Part shown: positions 9,532 through 19,752 of the stretch, one piece after another
Layout of the letters: each line of letters starts with the position of its first letter
How positions within the stretch are numbered: position 1 is the first letter of the stretch
NCBI RefSeq assembly: GCF_008365315.1
Contig: NZ_CP043506.1
Coordinates: forward strand, 1,656,001-1,720,000
Length of the DNA: 64,000 bases
Reading direction: 5' to 3'
Origin: Acetobacter vaccinii
GTDB lineage: Bacteria; Pseudomonadota; Alphaproteobacteria; Acetobacterales; Acetobacteraceae
Made by a program: the position numbers and the translations under genes
The notes under the pieces: generated by a model
Database searches by the model: none
What the model was told of the DNA's origin: nothing
Seen by the model: only the letters and a program-made list of their open reading frames with translations

Positions 9532-11262
9532 TCAGAGGTTGGCAATAACCTTCAGCCCCATGGCGGCTGAATTGGGGATGTTATGGGTCTCGCCAGGGTG
9601 GATCATGTACTGGAACTCGGGCTGGATCAGCAGACCGGGCAGAGCGTTAATGGCGTAATATGCCTCGATCACGTGGGAGTCATTCTGGATACCATACACG
9701 CCGTTCCCCAGGGAGTAGCCGTAGTCCTGCGCCAGAATTTCGCTGCCACGCCGCCGGTTGCTGACCTTGTACCAGGACCACAGCACGCCAAGGCGGTCTG
9801 ACACGCGGGAGGGAATAAGCCCGGAGAGCGAGAAGCCAGCATAAGCCTGGTCAGACACGTTAACGGCCCGTGGGGTCACATGCACGTAACCGGCCATCAG
9901 ATACCCACCGGCCATCTGGTTCTTGCCGCCCAGACGGTAGACCATCTGGTCGGTTTCCAGCCAGAACATGTCAGACGGGGCGGAGCGGATGCCCGGTATG
10001 GTGTTGGCAACAGCCGCAGGCAGGGCAGAGGCCAGCTTGTCGGCATAGCGCGTGGTGTCATGCGCGTAGCCCACGACATAATGCCCTGGCAGGCGGTTGC
10101 GGGTCAGGAAAGGCTGCCACGTGAATTCGATGGGCAGGGACAGGCCAGTGGCGTCCTCCGCCCCCCAGGCCCAGCCACTGGGGTTGTCGGCCAGCTTGCT
10201 GACCGAATACGCACCCACCTGCAAGGCTGTATCACGCGTCGGGCGGAAGCGCAGGCGCGCGCCCCATGTGGCTTTTGGGTACACGCTCAGGGCCGGGTTC
10301 TGCTTGAGTGCCGCCGGGGCGGAACAGGTGACCTGGAAGGTACACAGCAGCGGCGATGTCGCAAACACATGGGTCAGCGACATACGCCCGAAAATGATAT
10401 CCATGGTGTTGTCACGGAATTTCTTTTCGGCGTACATGTCCACCAGATGGGCCGCCACATGGCCGGACAGTGTGTACACTTCCTGCAACGCCACGTAGCT
10501 TTCGCCCACGCGGTTCTGGTAGGCCTTACCCGCACGTTCCATGACCAGCGTATGCACGGACCAGCCTTCAAGATTGCTGGACATCTTGCCCAGGTCGAAG
10601 GTGCTTTGCAGGGTCAGCTCATGCACATAGCTGTTGCCCTTTTCATTGGGCAGACCACCGCTGAAAAGCCCCATCCATTCCCCCTTGTAGGAGAATGAGA
10701 AGGAAAAGCCTTTTTCTTTCAGGCGGTTACGGAAGGGCATTAACTGCGGGATCAGATGGCCGCTGCCGCCCGTTGGTACGTAATAGGCATCGGGCATGTC
10801 GTGCGTGCGCTGGGCGTCCAGCCATGCGGGCAGCAGGGCGGAGGGGCCTTCGGCCTGGCTGACAGGGTCCAGCTCAACCTGGAGGGCTGCGTTCTTGTCG
10901 CCCGACGGCACAATGGGGCGCACACCGATAGGGGCCATCCCTTCGGAGGGAAACAGCGGGATACCATTGGCGGGCAGTGCAGAATTTGCAGGCTGGCGGA
11001 TGGCATCGGGGTTGGGCAGGCCAATGCCCGACGACCGGCTGCCCTTGACCAGCGTGACATGGGGGCTGTTGCCCATAAGGGCTGAAACCGGGGTAGGTGT
11101 GGGGGTAACAATCGTGTGGCTGGACACGACCGTCTGGGCCTGCGCTGCGGGCGCTTTCCAGAATGCGGCCAGAGTAACAGCCGCACAGCCCGTAAGGAGT
11201 GTGGAGCGCATGAGTGTACGCGCGCCGCCAACGGTGTGGCGGTGGGTGCCAGAGTGTTTCAT
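9532..11262 (-). CDS. oprB: OprB-family carbohydrate-selective porin
   Basis: This 576-aa outer-membrane protein has a signal sequence (hydrophobic core near residues 20-35, likely cleavage after AQA around residue 42) and a long Pro/Ser/Thr-containing linker before the barrel. The barrel region has the OprB pattern, including the GxWG-type strands, AVNVSDQAYAGFSLSGLIP and the C-terminal VIEAYYAINALPG / IQPEFQYMIHPG repeats. OprB porins carry glucose and other sugars or polyols across the outer membrane, important in acetic acid bacteria that oxidise sugars in the periplasm. It lies downstream of hpnK on the same strand but has its own AT-rich promoter region and terminator. Confidence 0.88.
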   Translation of the reverse strand: MKHSGTHRHTVGGARTLMRSTLLTGCAAVTLAAFWKAPAAQAQTVVSSHTIVTPTPTPVSALMGNSPHVTLVKGSRSSGIGLPNPDAIRQPANSALPANGIPLFPSEGMAPIGVRPIVPSGDKNAALQVELDPVSQAEGPSALLPAWLDAQRTHDMPDAYYVPTGGSGHLIPQLMPFRNRLKEKGFSFSFSYKGEWMGLFSGGLPNEKGNSYVHELTLQSTFDLGKMSSNLEGWSVHTLVMERAGKAYQNRVGESYVALQEVYTLSGHVAAHLVDMYAEKKFRDNTMDIIFGRMSLTHVFATSPLLCTFQVTCSAPAALKQNPALSVYPKATWGARLRFRPTRDTALQVGAYSVSKLADNPSGWAWGAEDATGLSLPIEFTWQPFLTRNRLPGHYVVGYAHDTTRYADKLASALPAAVANTIPGIRSAPSDMFWLETDQMVYRLGGKNQMAGGYLMAGYVHVTPRAVNVSDQAYAGFSLSGLIPSRVSDRLGVLWSWYKVSNRRRGSEILAQDYGYSLGNGVYGIQNDSHVIEAYYAINALPGLLIQPEFQYMIHPGETHNIPNSAAMGLKVIANL

Positions 11263-11576
11263 TCCGCGTCCTGTAAGTCGAAGAAGGGCCTGAAGGGCGT
11301 TTCAGGAATAGCTGTTACTTGGTCTGACGGCAGTAATGGCTGCCGCAGGACACAGACGGGATAAGCGGAATACATCAGATAAGACTTCGTGGTGGTGTGA
11401 CATCAGACAATACCGCTTTTTGTTATTATAAGTTGTCGGCCTCACATCAGAACCATGAAGACTAAACTCTGGTCAAGAGGAATTTTGTAATATTGTTGCT
11501 CAAAACTCCAAAATACAGGAACAAACAGAAAAATTCAGATAACGATCTTGTTATAACGATAATTTTGCAACAGATA
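11263..11576 (-). promoter_or_regulatory. Leader and promoter region of the OprB gene
   Basis: This 314-bp stretch contains no gene. Its distal half (11390-11570) is strikingly AT-rich compared with the surroundings. A perfect minus-strand -10 box TATAAT lies at 11425-11430, giving a leader of about 155 nt, but the matching -35 is weak. Direct repeats of ATAACGAT at 11539-11546 and 11553-11560 flank a GTTATAAC palindrome and could bind a regulator. No terminator for hpnK was recognised here. Confidence 0.45.
11425..11430 (-). promoter_or_regulatory. Candidate -10 box for the OprB gene
   Basis: TATAAT on the minus strand, a perfect sigma-70 -10 hexamer, in the AT-rich region upstream of the porin gene. 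The -35 at a 17-bp spacing is poor, so activation may be needed. Confidence 0.4.
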
Positions 11577-12437
11577 TCAGCCACGCTGTGCCCGAACGAC
11601 ATCCTGCCAGCCACAAAGCTGGGCACCAGAATGGGCAAGACCGTTCTTGAAGCCGGGGGCGCACAGGGCATCCAGTTCGGCTTCATGCGCGTAAGTGGGC
11701 ATCAGCCGGTTGATCAGGGGGTTCTTGCCCGTCGCAGGATGGAAATAGATTTCAGAAACACCATCAGGCAGATGAGCCGCCAGTGCCGCCACACGGTCAG
11801 CCGTCATGTGGCCGCTCCATGCCAGACCAAAGCACCAGTCATTGGTGGCCATGCCAGCACTGCGGGCCTGATGGCGGAGCAGGCGTGTCCAGTGGCGCAG
11901 TGCGGCGTCGCCCAGGCTGTCGGTATAGGTGCCTGCGGCATACAGGGGCTCTGGGGGTTCCAGCGGCACGCGCACGGCGTTCAGCCCATGGCGCTTGCCA
12001 ATGTCGATCATCATCCTGCCGACGGTGGGGTGCAGGTGCATGTGCTTGTGGGCGTTGGCATGGTCCAGCCGCAGGCCGGTGCGGGCAAAGGCTTCAAACT
12101 GGGCGTTTATTTCCAGTGCCAGTTCGCGGCGGCCTTCGGGGCGGAAAAAATAATCCACGCCAAGTCCAAGCTGGGAGGAGGAAAACCAGCCATCAGCCCC
12201 TGTAATCAGCGGCAGGCGGTCATGGGGTAGGGTGGCTGGGCCTTCTATCACCACCAGGTGCAGGCCGACATTCAGGGTGGGCAGGCGTCTGGCACGCTCT
12301 ATGGCGTCCTGCGCGGCAGCCCCGGCAACCATCAGGCTTGCAGTGGATAGCAGGCCACGGCGATGGGCGGTTTCTATCGCCTCGTTAACTTCAAGGGACA
12401 TGCCGAAATCATCGGCGGAAACAATGGCGCGTTTCAT
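11577..12437 (-). CDS. hpnK: Hopanoid biosynthesis deacetylase HpnK (YdjC/ChbG family)
   Basis: This 286-aa protein of the YdjC/ChbG carbohydrate deacetylase family has the metal-site start SADDFGMS (Asp-Asp) and the HANAHKHMHLHP stretch carrying metal-binding histidines. In hopanoid producers HpnK removes the N-acetyl group from N-acetylglucosaminyl bacteriohopanetetrol made by HpnI, before HpnJ makes the cyclitol. The ATG at 12437 follows GGAGCACCCC; ten further codons upstream are unlikely. It is the last hpn gene of the minus-strand cluster, 95 bp after hpnJ. Confidence 0.9.
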   Translation of the reverse strand: MKRAIVSADDFGMSLEVNEAIETAHRRGLLSTASLMVAGAAAQDAIERARRLPTLNVGLHLVVIEGPATLPHDRLPLITGADGWFSSSQLGLGVDYFFRPEGRRELALEINAQFEAFARTGLRLDHANAHKHMHLHPTVGRMMIDIGKRHGLNAVRVPLEPPEPLYAAGTYTDSLGDAALRHWTRLLRHQARSAGMATNDWCFGLAWSGHMTADRVAALAAHLPDGVSEIYFHPATGKNPLINRLMPTYAHEAELDALCAPGFKNGLAHSGAQLCGWQDVVRAQRG

Positions 12438-12532
12438 GGGGTGCTCCTTCCCGGCCGTTGTTAGCATCGGCGGGAAGGGGTGTCATGCACCGGTCCGTGG
12501 CAACTTTGGGGCTGCCACGTGGGTCTGTGTCC

Positions 12533-13960
12533 TCAGGCGGCCTTGCGGTCCTTGAGGAACTGGAAGAACTCAACACCTTCACGCAGGCGGCGCTTCATCA
12601 TCTGCGGGGAGGTGATCATCTCGCCAAGGATGGAGGCAATCTTGGGGGCGCGGAAGTAGAACTTCTTGTAGAATTCTTCCACGCTGCCAAAGATTTCCGT
12701 GTGCGACAGGTGCGGGTAGTGCAGCGGTGCAATCTGCACGCCGTTTTCGTCCAGCAGGTCGGCGTTGCTTTCATCCAGCCAGCCGTTTTCTGTGGCCTGC
12801 TGGTGCAGGAAGGTGCCCGGATACGGTGCTGCCAGCGAGACCTGGAGCGTATGCGGGTTGATTTCCTGCGCGAAGCGGATGGTTTCCTGAATGGTTTCGC
12901 GCGTTTCGCCCGGCAGACCGAGGATGAAGGTACCGTGGATCTTGATGCCGAGCTCGTGGCAGTTCTTGGTGAACTCCCGCGCGGTTTCGACCCGCATGCC
13001 CTTTTTGATGTTGTGCAGGATCTGCTGGTTGCCGCTTTCGTAACCGACCAGCAGCAGGCGCAGGCCGTTGTCACGCAGCACCTTGAGCGTGTCGCGCGGC
13101 ACATTGGCCTTGGCGTTGCACGACCAGGTTACACCCAGCTTGCCCAGTTCACGCGCAATGGCTTCTGCACGCGGCAGGTCGTCGGTGAAGGTGTCGTCGT
13201 CGAAGAAGAATTCCTGCACCTGCGGGAAATACTGCATCGCCAGACGGATTTCGGCCGCCACATGCTGCGGGCTGCGCGTGCGGTAGCGGTGGCCACCCAC
13301 GGTCTGCGGCCACAGGCAGAAGGTGCAGCGGGATTTGCAGCCACGGCCTGTGTAGATGGAAATATACGGGTGCTTGAGGTAGCCGATAAAGTAGTCCTCA
13401 ATCCGCAGGTCGCGCTTGTACACTTCGGTCACGAAGGGCAGGCTGTCCATGTCTTCGATCATGGCGCGGTCGCGGTTGGCAACAATCTCGCCGTTCTTGT
13501 TCCGCCAGGAAATGCCGTCCACGTCCTTGAAGTCCATGCCGTCGGCAATGTCCTTGATCGTGAAGTCAAATTCGTTGCGGGCCACGAAGTCGATGGGCGC
13601 ACCCTTGAGCAGGCTTTCCTCGGGCTGGACAGCCACCTTTGCGCCAACCATGCCGATCTTCAGGTTGGGGTTCACGTCCTTGAGCATCTGCGCCACCTGC
13701 ACGTCCTTGCCGAAGGACGGGGTGGAGGTGTGCAGGATCACCAGATCGCGGTTCTTCACGTCTTCCAGAATCGGCTCCATGCCCATGCGGGCGGGGGGCG
13801 CGTCTATCAGGCGGCTGCCTTTGACCAGGGCGGCAGGCTGGGCAAGCCAGGTCGGATACCAGAAGGATTTGATTTCGCGGCGCGCCTGATAGCGTGAGCC
13901 AGCGCCACCATCGAAGCCATCAAAGGTGGGGGGCTGGAGAAAAAGGGTTCTCATCGTCAT
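12533..13960 (-). CDS. hpnJ: Hopanoid biosynthesis radical SAM protein HpnJ
   Basis: This 475-aa B12-binding-domain radical SAM enzyme has an N-terminal cobalamin-binding-like region and the radical SAM cluster motif C-K-S-R-C-T-F-C near residue 205. HpnJ homologues are required to convert the glucosamine head group of bacteriohopanetetrol to the cyclitol ether. Two in-frame ATG codons lie at 13960 and 13954; the first has AGGATAG upstream. It sits between hpnI and hpnK in the order expected for the I-K-J pathway. Confidence 0.92.
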   Translation of the reverse strand: MTMRTLFLQPPTFDGFDGGAGSRYQARREIKSFWYPTWLAQPAALVKGSRLIDAPPARMGMEPILEDVKNRDLVILHTSTPSFGKDVQVAQMLKDVNPNLKIGMVGAKVAVQPEESLLKGAPIDFVARNEFDFTIKDIADGMDFKDVDGISWRNKNGEIVANRDRAMIEDMDSLPFVTEVYKRDLRIEDYFIGYLKHPYISIYTGRGCKSRCTFCLWPQTVGGHRYRTRSPQHVAAEIRLAMQYFPQVQEFFFDDDTFTDDLPRAEAIARELGKLGVTWSCNAKANVPRDTLKVLRDNGLRLLLVGYESGNQQILHNIKKGMRVETAREFTKNCHELGIKIHGTFILGLPGETRETIQETIRFAQEINPHTLQVSLAAPYPGTFLHQQATENGWLDESNADLLDENGVQIAPLHYPHLSHTEIFGSVEEFYKKFYFRAPKIASILGEMITSPQMMKRRLREGVEFFQFLKDRKAA

Positions 13961-14121
13961 CGGTTTCTATCCTGACAAGATCAAAGGCGTGGAGTGCCGG
14001 GCTGGTGGCCGGTTTCAGCGCGGGACGAGGGGTTAAAGACGTTAGCGTCTGGTGGGTGTGTTGTTGGGCAATTACTCTGGCGGGCGGGGGGAAACAAGCC
14101 CTGCCTGCATGGCGTATGGGG

Positions 14122-15297
14122 CTACCGGCCAGCAGACAGCCCGCGTTGGGGGGCTGGCGCGGGGTGTGGGGCCACATGCATGGTTTCACCCCGCCAGTGT
14201 ACTTCCGTGCCGCTGGCGCTGCCCACCATGATGGCGGCGGACAGCCAGTCCCGCACGGGCAACAGCAGTAAAGGCCACAGCCTGCGTGACCCTACCGTGC
14301 GGTCCACCCCCAGAGCCAGCAGGGCGCGCACGCCCCATAGACCCCAGAAAAACGGCATGACCCAGGGGATGCCGTGCAGGAATGCCACAGTCAGCGTCGC
14401 CCAGAACAAAGGGAGCTGTATGGAGGACGCTGCATAGCCCGCAGGGGCCAGCGCACAGACCGTGCGGCCCCAGCGCAGCTCATGGCGTAGCAGTTCCCCA
14501 AAGCTCGATTCGGCAATGGTGGTCCATGTCAGGCAGTCGGCAATGGTAATGTCCATGCCCAACTGGCGGACCAGCCTGCCCAGCAGGGCATCATCCGCCA
14601 CATGGGGGAGAAGGGCCTCAAGCCCGCCCACGGCGTCCAGCACATCCCGGCGCAGGGCCATGGTGGCACCCAGACAGTCCTGTCGGCCCAGATAGCGCGA
14701 CAGAATGACACCGGGCAGAAAATTATGGTTGATCTGGCAGGCGGCCAGCATCTGCACCAGGCTGCCAGTGGCGGGCAGACCGGCGTACAGGGTGGTGACA
14801 AGCCCCGTGCCCGGCTTGTGCAGGGCGGCGACCACATGGCGCAGGTAATCCGGGCTGACATGGATGTCCGAGTCCGAGATCACCAGCAGCTCGTATCTGG
14901 CCTGGGGCAGAATGTTCATGACGTTGCTGATCTTGCGGTTCAGCCCGTGAATGACCGGGTTGACCACAAGTTGCAGGTCACGGTTGGGGTGGCGTTCCTG
15001 AAGCCGCTGGACAATGGCCACAGCAGGGTCGTCAGCGTCGCGCACGCCGAACAGAATCTGAAAATGCGGATAATCCTGCGTACAGAAGCTTTCCAGCGCT
15101 TCTTCCAGCAGGGGTTCGGACCCGTAAAGGGGCTTGAGTACACTAACTGGGGGCAGGGGGGACGGAGCAGGGGCGGCAGAGCCCCTTTCCCGGCGGCGGA
15201 AGCGCGCCAGCAGGCCAGTGCCCAGAGCAGCCTGAACACAGCCTGTCACTGCCAGCGTGGCGCTGGCAGTGCCCAGAAGCGCAAAAGCGTTCATCAT
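14122..15297 (-). CDS. hpnI: Hopanoid glycosyltransferase HpnI
   Basis: This 391-aa family-2 glycosyltransferase resembles ceramide glucosyltransferase. It has an N-terminal membrane segment, SVLKPLYG, the DxD region SDSDIHVS, a D-D-A loop, and the HELRWGRT motif of the Q/R-x-x-R-W type, followed by two or three C-terminal membrane helices. HpnI adds N-acetylglucosamine to bacteriohopanetetrol. It starts 75 bp after hpnM and is followed after 161 bp by hpnJ. The pathway role is from the known family; the membrane topology is read from the hydrophobic segments. Confidence 0.9.
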   Translation of the reverse strand: MMNAFALLGTASATLAVTGCVQAALGTGLLARFRRRERGSAAPAPSPLPPVSVLKPLYGSEPLLEEALESFCTQDYPHFQILFGVRDADDPAVAIVQRLQERHPNRDLQLVVNPVIHGLNRKISNVMNILPQARYELLVISDSDIHVSPDYLRHVVAALHKPGTGLVTTLYAGLPATGSLVQMLAACQINHNFLPGVILSRYLGRQDCLGATMALRRDVLDAVGGLEALLPHVADDALLGRLVRQLGMDITIADCLTWTTIAESSFGELLRHELRWGRTVCALAPAGYAASSIQLPLFWATLTVAFLHGIPWVMPFFWGLWGVRALLALGVDRTVGSRRLWPLLLLPVRDWLSAAIMVGSASGTEVHWRGETMHVAPHPAPAPQRGLSAGR

Positions 15298-15372
15298 GGC
15301 TTGGCTTTCGCCTTCTGGCCGGGTGTGTGTTTGCCGTGCCGCGCGCTGCTGGTCATGCTCTGCTACTAGACC

Positions 15373-16020
15373 TCAGTCCTTGGAATAATTCTGGACCTTG
15401 CGTTCCAGAACACTGATCAGCGCAGGCACGCCGCCCGACGCCAGAGTTGCGCTGAAGTCGGAACGCTGGGCAGCCGCCTGACTGATGTGGGAATCACCCA
15501 GTAGCACATCCGTGATCTTCCATGCCCCATTCTCGTTGGTCATGATGTAGCTGACCTCGGTGCCCGGCATGCTGTCGGCGGAACCGATATGGGTCTGCAC
15601 GATCTTGCTGCCACCGATCGGGGAATCGGTGACGGTCGGGGTGACAGTAAAGTGCGCACCGGAATCGGGCTTGAAGCTGGAGACATAGCGGGCCACCGTA
15701 AAGTCACGGAACACGCTCAGCAGCTTCTGCTTTTCCTCAGCACTGAGGGCATTGTAGCGCAGGCCGATGGAGGCTTTGAGCACGGCTTCCAGGTCGTAGG
15801 CCTGGTCCACGGCGGTAGCCACAATTTTGCTGCGCTGCGCAAAATCAGCATGCGATGCCTGCACCTGCTCCAGAGCCGCATAAATCTGCTGCACCGGGGC
15901 GGTAATGGCGCTGGCGGGGGCGGACTGTGCCAGCGCGCTGGATGTGGTGACATGCGCCACCGGAAGGAGGGGGACGCTCAGGCCCAGAGCGAAAACGACA
16001 CGAAGAGAGAGACTTTTCAT
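15373..16020 (-). CDS. hpnM: Hopanoid-associated transport protein HpnM (MlaC/Ttg2D family)
   Basis: This 215-aa periplasmic protein has a signal peptide (hydrophobic residues 8-25, likely cleavage after SALAQS) and the MlaC/toluene-tolerance fold pattern, with DQAYDLEAVLKASIG and FRDFTVARYVSSF. MlaC relatives shuttle lipids across the periplasm; HpnM is encoded in hopanoid clusters and is thought to help move hopanoids to the outer membrane. It lies 31 bp downstream of dxs, so the two should be co-transcribed. Confidence 0.88.
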   Translation of the reverse strand: MKSLSLRVVFALGLSVPLLPVAHVTTSSALAQSAPASAITAPVQQIYAALEQVQASHADFAQRSKIVATAVDQAYDLEAVLKASIGLRYNALSAEEKQKLLSVFRDFTVARYVSSFKPDSGAHFTVTPTVTDSPIGGSKIVQTHIGSADSMPGTEVSYIMTNENGAWKITDVLLGDSHISQAAAQRSDFSATLASGGVPALISVLERKVQNYSKD

Positions 16021-16051
16021 GGTTCTAACACTTCATTTCCGGTGAGTGATT

Positions 16052-18067
16052 TTACAAGTTCCCAGCAAGCATGCCACCGATGCTTGTGGTGTTGACCCCC
16101 AGAGCATTGAGAGCGGTTGCGACGATATGGCTGGCGGAGAGCCCTGCCTCGTCATACTGGGCGTTCTGCGTATTGTGGTCGATGAACCTGTCGGGCAGGG
16201 TCATGGGGCGGAAGCGCACGCTGTCCAGCAGGCCCGTGCGGGCCAGATGGTGGCAGACGAGGGAGCTGAAGCCGCCTTCGGAGCCTTCCTCGATGGTAAT
16301 CAGCACCGCATGGTTGCGGGCCAGATTTTCGATCAGGGCCGTGTCCAGCGGCTTGGCAAAGCGGGCGTCAGCCACGGTGGGCGGCAGACCCTGTGCGGTC
16401 AGCATGTCCGCAGCCTTCAGGCATTCAGCCAGCCTCGGGCCGAGCGACAGAATGGCAATGCCGCCTTTTTCAGCCCCGCTCTGGGCACGCATCTCGCGGA
16501 TGATCCGCCCACGCCCGATCTCCAGCACCTGCCCCTGGGCAGGCAGGTCCAGACCAAGCCCGTTGCCACGTGGGTAACGCAGGGCAATCGGCCCGTCATC
16601 AAACTCGACGGCGGTGGCTGTCATGTGCAGCAGTTCCACCTCGTCCGACGGTGCCATGATGGTCATGCCCGGCAGGCAGCCCAGATACGCAATGTCGAAC
16701 GACCCGGCATGCGTGGCCCCATCGGCCCCGACCAGACCGGCGCGGTCAATGCCAAAGCGTACCGGCAGGTTTTGGAGCACCACATCGTGCATCACCTGGT
16801 CATAGGCGCGCTGGAGGAAGGTGGAGTAAATGGCGCAGAACGGCCGTAGCCCTTCGGAGGCCATGCCTGCGGCAAAGGTGACGGCGTGCTGCTCGGCAAT
16901 GCCGACATCGAAAAAGCGGTCGGGGTAGGACTTGGCAAAGGCATCCAGCCCGGTGCCCGAGGGCATGGCGGCTGTAATGGCGGTAATGCGGTCATCCGTT
17001 GCGGCCCGGCGCACGAGCTCGCGCGAGAAGACGGAGGTATAGCTGGGCGGACCAGCGGGGCCTTTTGTCTGCTCACCCGTGACGATGTTGAACTTGGCCA
17101 CCGCGTGATACTTGTCACCCGCCGTTTCCGCCGGGCGGTAGCCATGGCCTTTTTCGGTAATGACATGCAGCAGGATCGGGCCGTTGTCCGTGTCACGCAG
17201 GTTGCGCAGGATGGACACAAGCTGGGGCAGGTCGTGGCCATCCACGGGGCCGACGTAGTAAAAGCCCAGCTCTTCAAACAGGGTGCCGCCCGTAATCATG
17301 CCACGGGCGTATTCGTCCGCCTTGCGGGCGGTGCGCTCGACCGGGGCAGGCAGCTTTTTAACCAGGCGGCCCGCCAGATCGCGCAGGCCCATGAACTGGC
17401 GCGAGGACATTAGCCGCGACAGGTATTTGGACATGGCGCCCACAGGGGGGGCGATGGACATTTCGTTGTCGTTGAGGATGACAATCAGCCGTTCGGCCCC
17501 GGGGCCGGCCACGGCGGCGTTGTTCATGGCCTCATAGGCCATCCCGGCGGAGATGGAGCCATCCCCGATCACGGCGATGACATTGCGTTCCTTGTAGGAC
17601 GGGTCTTCCTCGGCGCGCAGATGGTGGGCCACAGCCATGCCCAGCCCGGCGGAAATGGAGGTGGAGGAATGGGCCGCGCCAAAGGGGTCGTAGGGGCTTT
17701 CCGAGCGGCGGGTAAAGCCTGACAGCCCGCCTGGCTGGCGCAGGGTGCGGATACGGTCGCGGCGGCCGGTCAGGATCTTGTGCGGATAGGCCTGATGGCC
17801 CACGTCCCAGATCAGCCGGTCATCGGGGGTGTCAAACACCGCGTGCAGCGCTACGGTCAGTTCAATCACGCCCAGAGAGGCCCCAAGGTGCCCGCCCGTG
17901 GTCGAAACCGCATCAATCGTCTCGGCCCGCAGTTCATCCGCAACCTGCTTCAACTGCTCAACAGACAGGTTCCGTAGGCCAACAGGCTCGCTCACCCGGT
18001 CCAGAACAGGAAAACGCCCATACGTCGGAACCGCGGGTGCTGCACCCTTGTCCTGAGAACTGTTCAT
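16052..18067 (-). CDS. dxs: 1-deoxy-D-xylulose-5-phosphate synthase
   Basis: This 671-aa thiamine-diphosphate enzyme condenses pyruvate and glyceraldehyde 3-phosphate, the first step of the MEP isoprenoid pathway. Visible motifs are GGHLGASLG, the TPP-binding [29 protein letters not shown] and [17 protein letters not shown]. The chosen start at 18067 gives a typical N-terminal region; 44 extra codons upstream are rejected. It heads the hpnM-I-J-K run, which couples precursor supply to hopanoid production. A second MEP gene, ispE, lies at 26613. Confidence 0.95.
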   Translation of the reverse strand: MNSSQDKGAAPAVPTYGRFPVLDRVSEPVGLRNLSVEQLKQVADELRAETIDAVSTTGGHLGASLGVIELTVALHAVFDTPDDRLIWDVGHQAYPHKILTGRRDRIRTLRQPGGLSGFTRRSESPYDPFGAAHSSTSISAGLGMAVAHHLRAEEDPSYKERNVIAVIGDGSISAGMAYEAMNNAAVAGPGAERLIVILNDNEMSIAPPVGAMSKYLSRLMSSRQFMGLRDLAGRLVKKLPAPVERTARKADEYARGMITGGTLFEELGFYYVGPVDGHDLPQLVSILRNLRDTDNGPILLHVITEKGHGYRPAETAGDKYHAVAKFNIVTGEQTKGPAGPPSYTSVFSRELVRRAATDDRITAITAAMPSGTGLDAFAKSYPDRFFDVGIAEQHAVTFAAGMASEGLRPFCAIYSTFLQRAYDQVMHDVVLQNLPVRFGIDRAGLVGADGATHAGSFDIAYLGCLPGMTIMAPSDEVELLHMTATAVEFDDGPIALRYPRGNGLGLDLPAQGQVLEIGRGRIIREMRAQSGAEKGGIAILSLGPRLAECLKAADMLTAQGLPPTVADARFAKPLDTALIENLARNHAVLITIEEGSEGGFSSLVCHHLARTGLLDSVRFRPMTLPDRFIDHNTQNAQYDEAGLSASHIVATALNALGVNTTSIGGMLAGNL

Positions 18068-18491
18068 GCGATCGTTTCCATCTTCTTGTTCGTGGGGGCA
18101 CGGCATGCCCGCCCCGGGGTGTAGCAGGGGCCGCAGTGTAGTGTCCCAATGTGATTTACGTCGCGTCAGCTTGTCACCAGACAGCGCGAGCCACCTCAAT
18201 GTGGTTTAATGTTTCTGGCAAGAACGCAAGTACAGAAACAAAACTGAATGCAGATTGTGTTTTTTTTGCAACAGGGTGCTGAAAGGGCTTGAGCTTGACA
18301 AACAGCCCCACCTATATGCAGGCGAAAGTCTTTGCACAACGCGTGGTGCGGGTTGTCCCTGCTCCTGCCCTGCTGTTCACCCGCGGGTTAGGGCGGACAG
18401 GCATCCGGGCCGCGTTTACCTTTTGGACATACTGGCTGGTTTGTAGTTCAGTCACGATACGGGCGTCGATGGTGCGCCGAAGCGGGGGTTT
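18068..18491. promoter_or_regulatory. Divergent promoter region between dxs and hpnH
   Basis: This 424-bp spacer separates the minus-strand dxs operon from plus-strand hpnH. It contains an AT-rich tract with a run of eight T near 18260 and, on the plus strand, a perfect -35 hexamer TTGACA at 18295-18300. The nearest -10-like TATATG is only 12 bp away, so the pair is not a standard promoter. No gene or structured RNA was recognised. Confidence 0.4.
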
Positions 18492-19700
18492 ATGGCCGTA
18501 CCGATAATGCAGGCCGTCAGGGTCGGCAGCTATGTTGTCAAACAGCACATTACGGGGCGTAAGCGCTATCCGCTTGTGCTTATGCTTGAGCCGCTATTTC
18601 GCTGCAATCTGGCCTGTGCCGGGTGCGGGAAGATCGATTATCCCGCGGCCATTCTCAACCAGCGGATGACCGTGCAGGAATGCCTTGATGCCGATGCCGA
18701 GGCCGGTGCGCCCGTTATTGCGGTAGCGGGTGGGGAACCTCTGCTGCACAAGGAAATGCCCGAGATTATCCGTGGGCTGATCGCGCGTAAAAAATACGTC
18801 TATCTGTGCACCAATGCGCTGCTGCTTGAAAAGAAAATGGACGAGTACGAACCCTCGCCCTTCTTCTCATGGGACGTGCATCTGGACGGCGACAAGACCA
18901 TGCACGATGCCTCCGTCTGTCAGGACGGTGTGTACGAGCGTGCCGTTGCCGCCATCAAGAAGGCCAAGGCCCGGGGCTTCCGTATTTCCATCAACTGCAC
19001 CCTGTTTGATGGCGCGGAACCCAAGCGTGTTGCCTCGTTCTTTGACGAGGTCATGGCCATGGGTGTGGACGGTATTATGACCGCCCCCGGCTATGCCTAC
19101 GAACGCGCTCCGGATCAGGAACACTTCCTGAACCGGCAGAAGACCAAGCAGCTCTTCCGTGACGTTTTCCGTCTGGGTAAGGGCAAGAAGTGGCGCTTCA
19201 CACAGTCTCCGCTGTTCCTGAACTTCCTTGCGGGTAACGAGCAGTACCACTGCACGCCGTGGGGCAAGCCGCTGCGTAACGTGTTTGGCTGGCAGCGTCC
19301 GTGCTACCTGCTGGGTGAAGGCTATGCCAAAACCTTCCAGGAACTGATGGACGATACCAAGTGGGACGACTACGGCACCGGTAATTATGAAAAATGCGCC
19401 GACTGCATGGTGCATTCCGGTTACGAGTCCACCGCTGTCATGGATGCCGTGCGCAGGCCCTGGCACATTGCCAAGGTGGCTCTGTTCGGGCCGGAAACGG
19501 AAAAGCCCATGGCGCCGGAAATCTCTCTGGCCAACCAGCGCCCGGCTCAGTACGTCTTCTCCAAGCAGGTTGAAGAGCAGATGGACGCCATTGCGGCACG
19601 CAAGCCTGCCCGCGCACCGCGCGTGAAGGTCATCCGTACCGAGGGGGCTAACGACGCCCCACAGGCTCCTGCCGCAGTCGAGTCCACCGCAGCCGACTAA
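18492..19700 (+). CDS. hpnH: Adenosylhopane synthase HpnH (radical SAM)
   Basis: This 402-aa radical SAM enzyme joins the 5'-deoxyadenosyl radical to diploptene, giving adenosylhopane, the first step of bacteriohopanepolyol side-chain formation. The cluster motif C-N-L-A-C-A-G-C lies near residues 37-44, followed by GKIDYP. The N-terminus (MAVPIMQAVRVGSYV) is typical. It is transcribed away from dxs-hpnMIJK and is followed by its own strong terminator, so it is likely monocistronic. hpnG and shc are not in the window. Confidence 0.95.
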   Translation: MAVPIMQAVRVGSYVVKQHITGRKRYPLVLMLEPLFRCNLACAGCGKIDYPAAILNQRMTVQECLDADAEAGAPVIAVAGGEPLLHKEMPEIIRGLIARKKYVYLCTNALLLEKKMDEYEPSPFFSWDVHLDGDKTMHDASVCQDGVYERAVAAIKKAKARGFRISINCTLFDGAEPKRVASFFDEVMAMGVDGIMTAPGYAYERAPDQEHFLNRQKTKQLFRDVFRLGKGKKWRFTQSPLFLNFLAGNEQYHCTPWGKPLRNVFGWQRPCYLLGEGYAKTFQELMDDTKWDDYGTGNYEKCADCMVHSGYESTAVMDAVRRPWHIAKVALFGPETEKPMAPEISLANQRPAQYVFSKQVEEQMDAIAARKPARAPRVKVIRTEGANDAPQAPAAVESTAAD

Positions 19701-19752
19701 GCTGTGGTGTGCCTGCGGGTTTTGCAGGCGCTCGAATCGGTTAATGCCGGGT

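Noticed and set aside
18295..18318. TTGACA with TATATG as the hpnH promoter
   Set aside because: The spacing of 12 bp is far from the usual 16-18, so only the -35 hexamer is notable.
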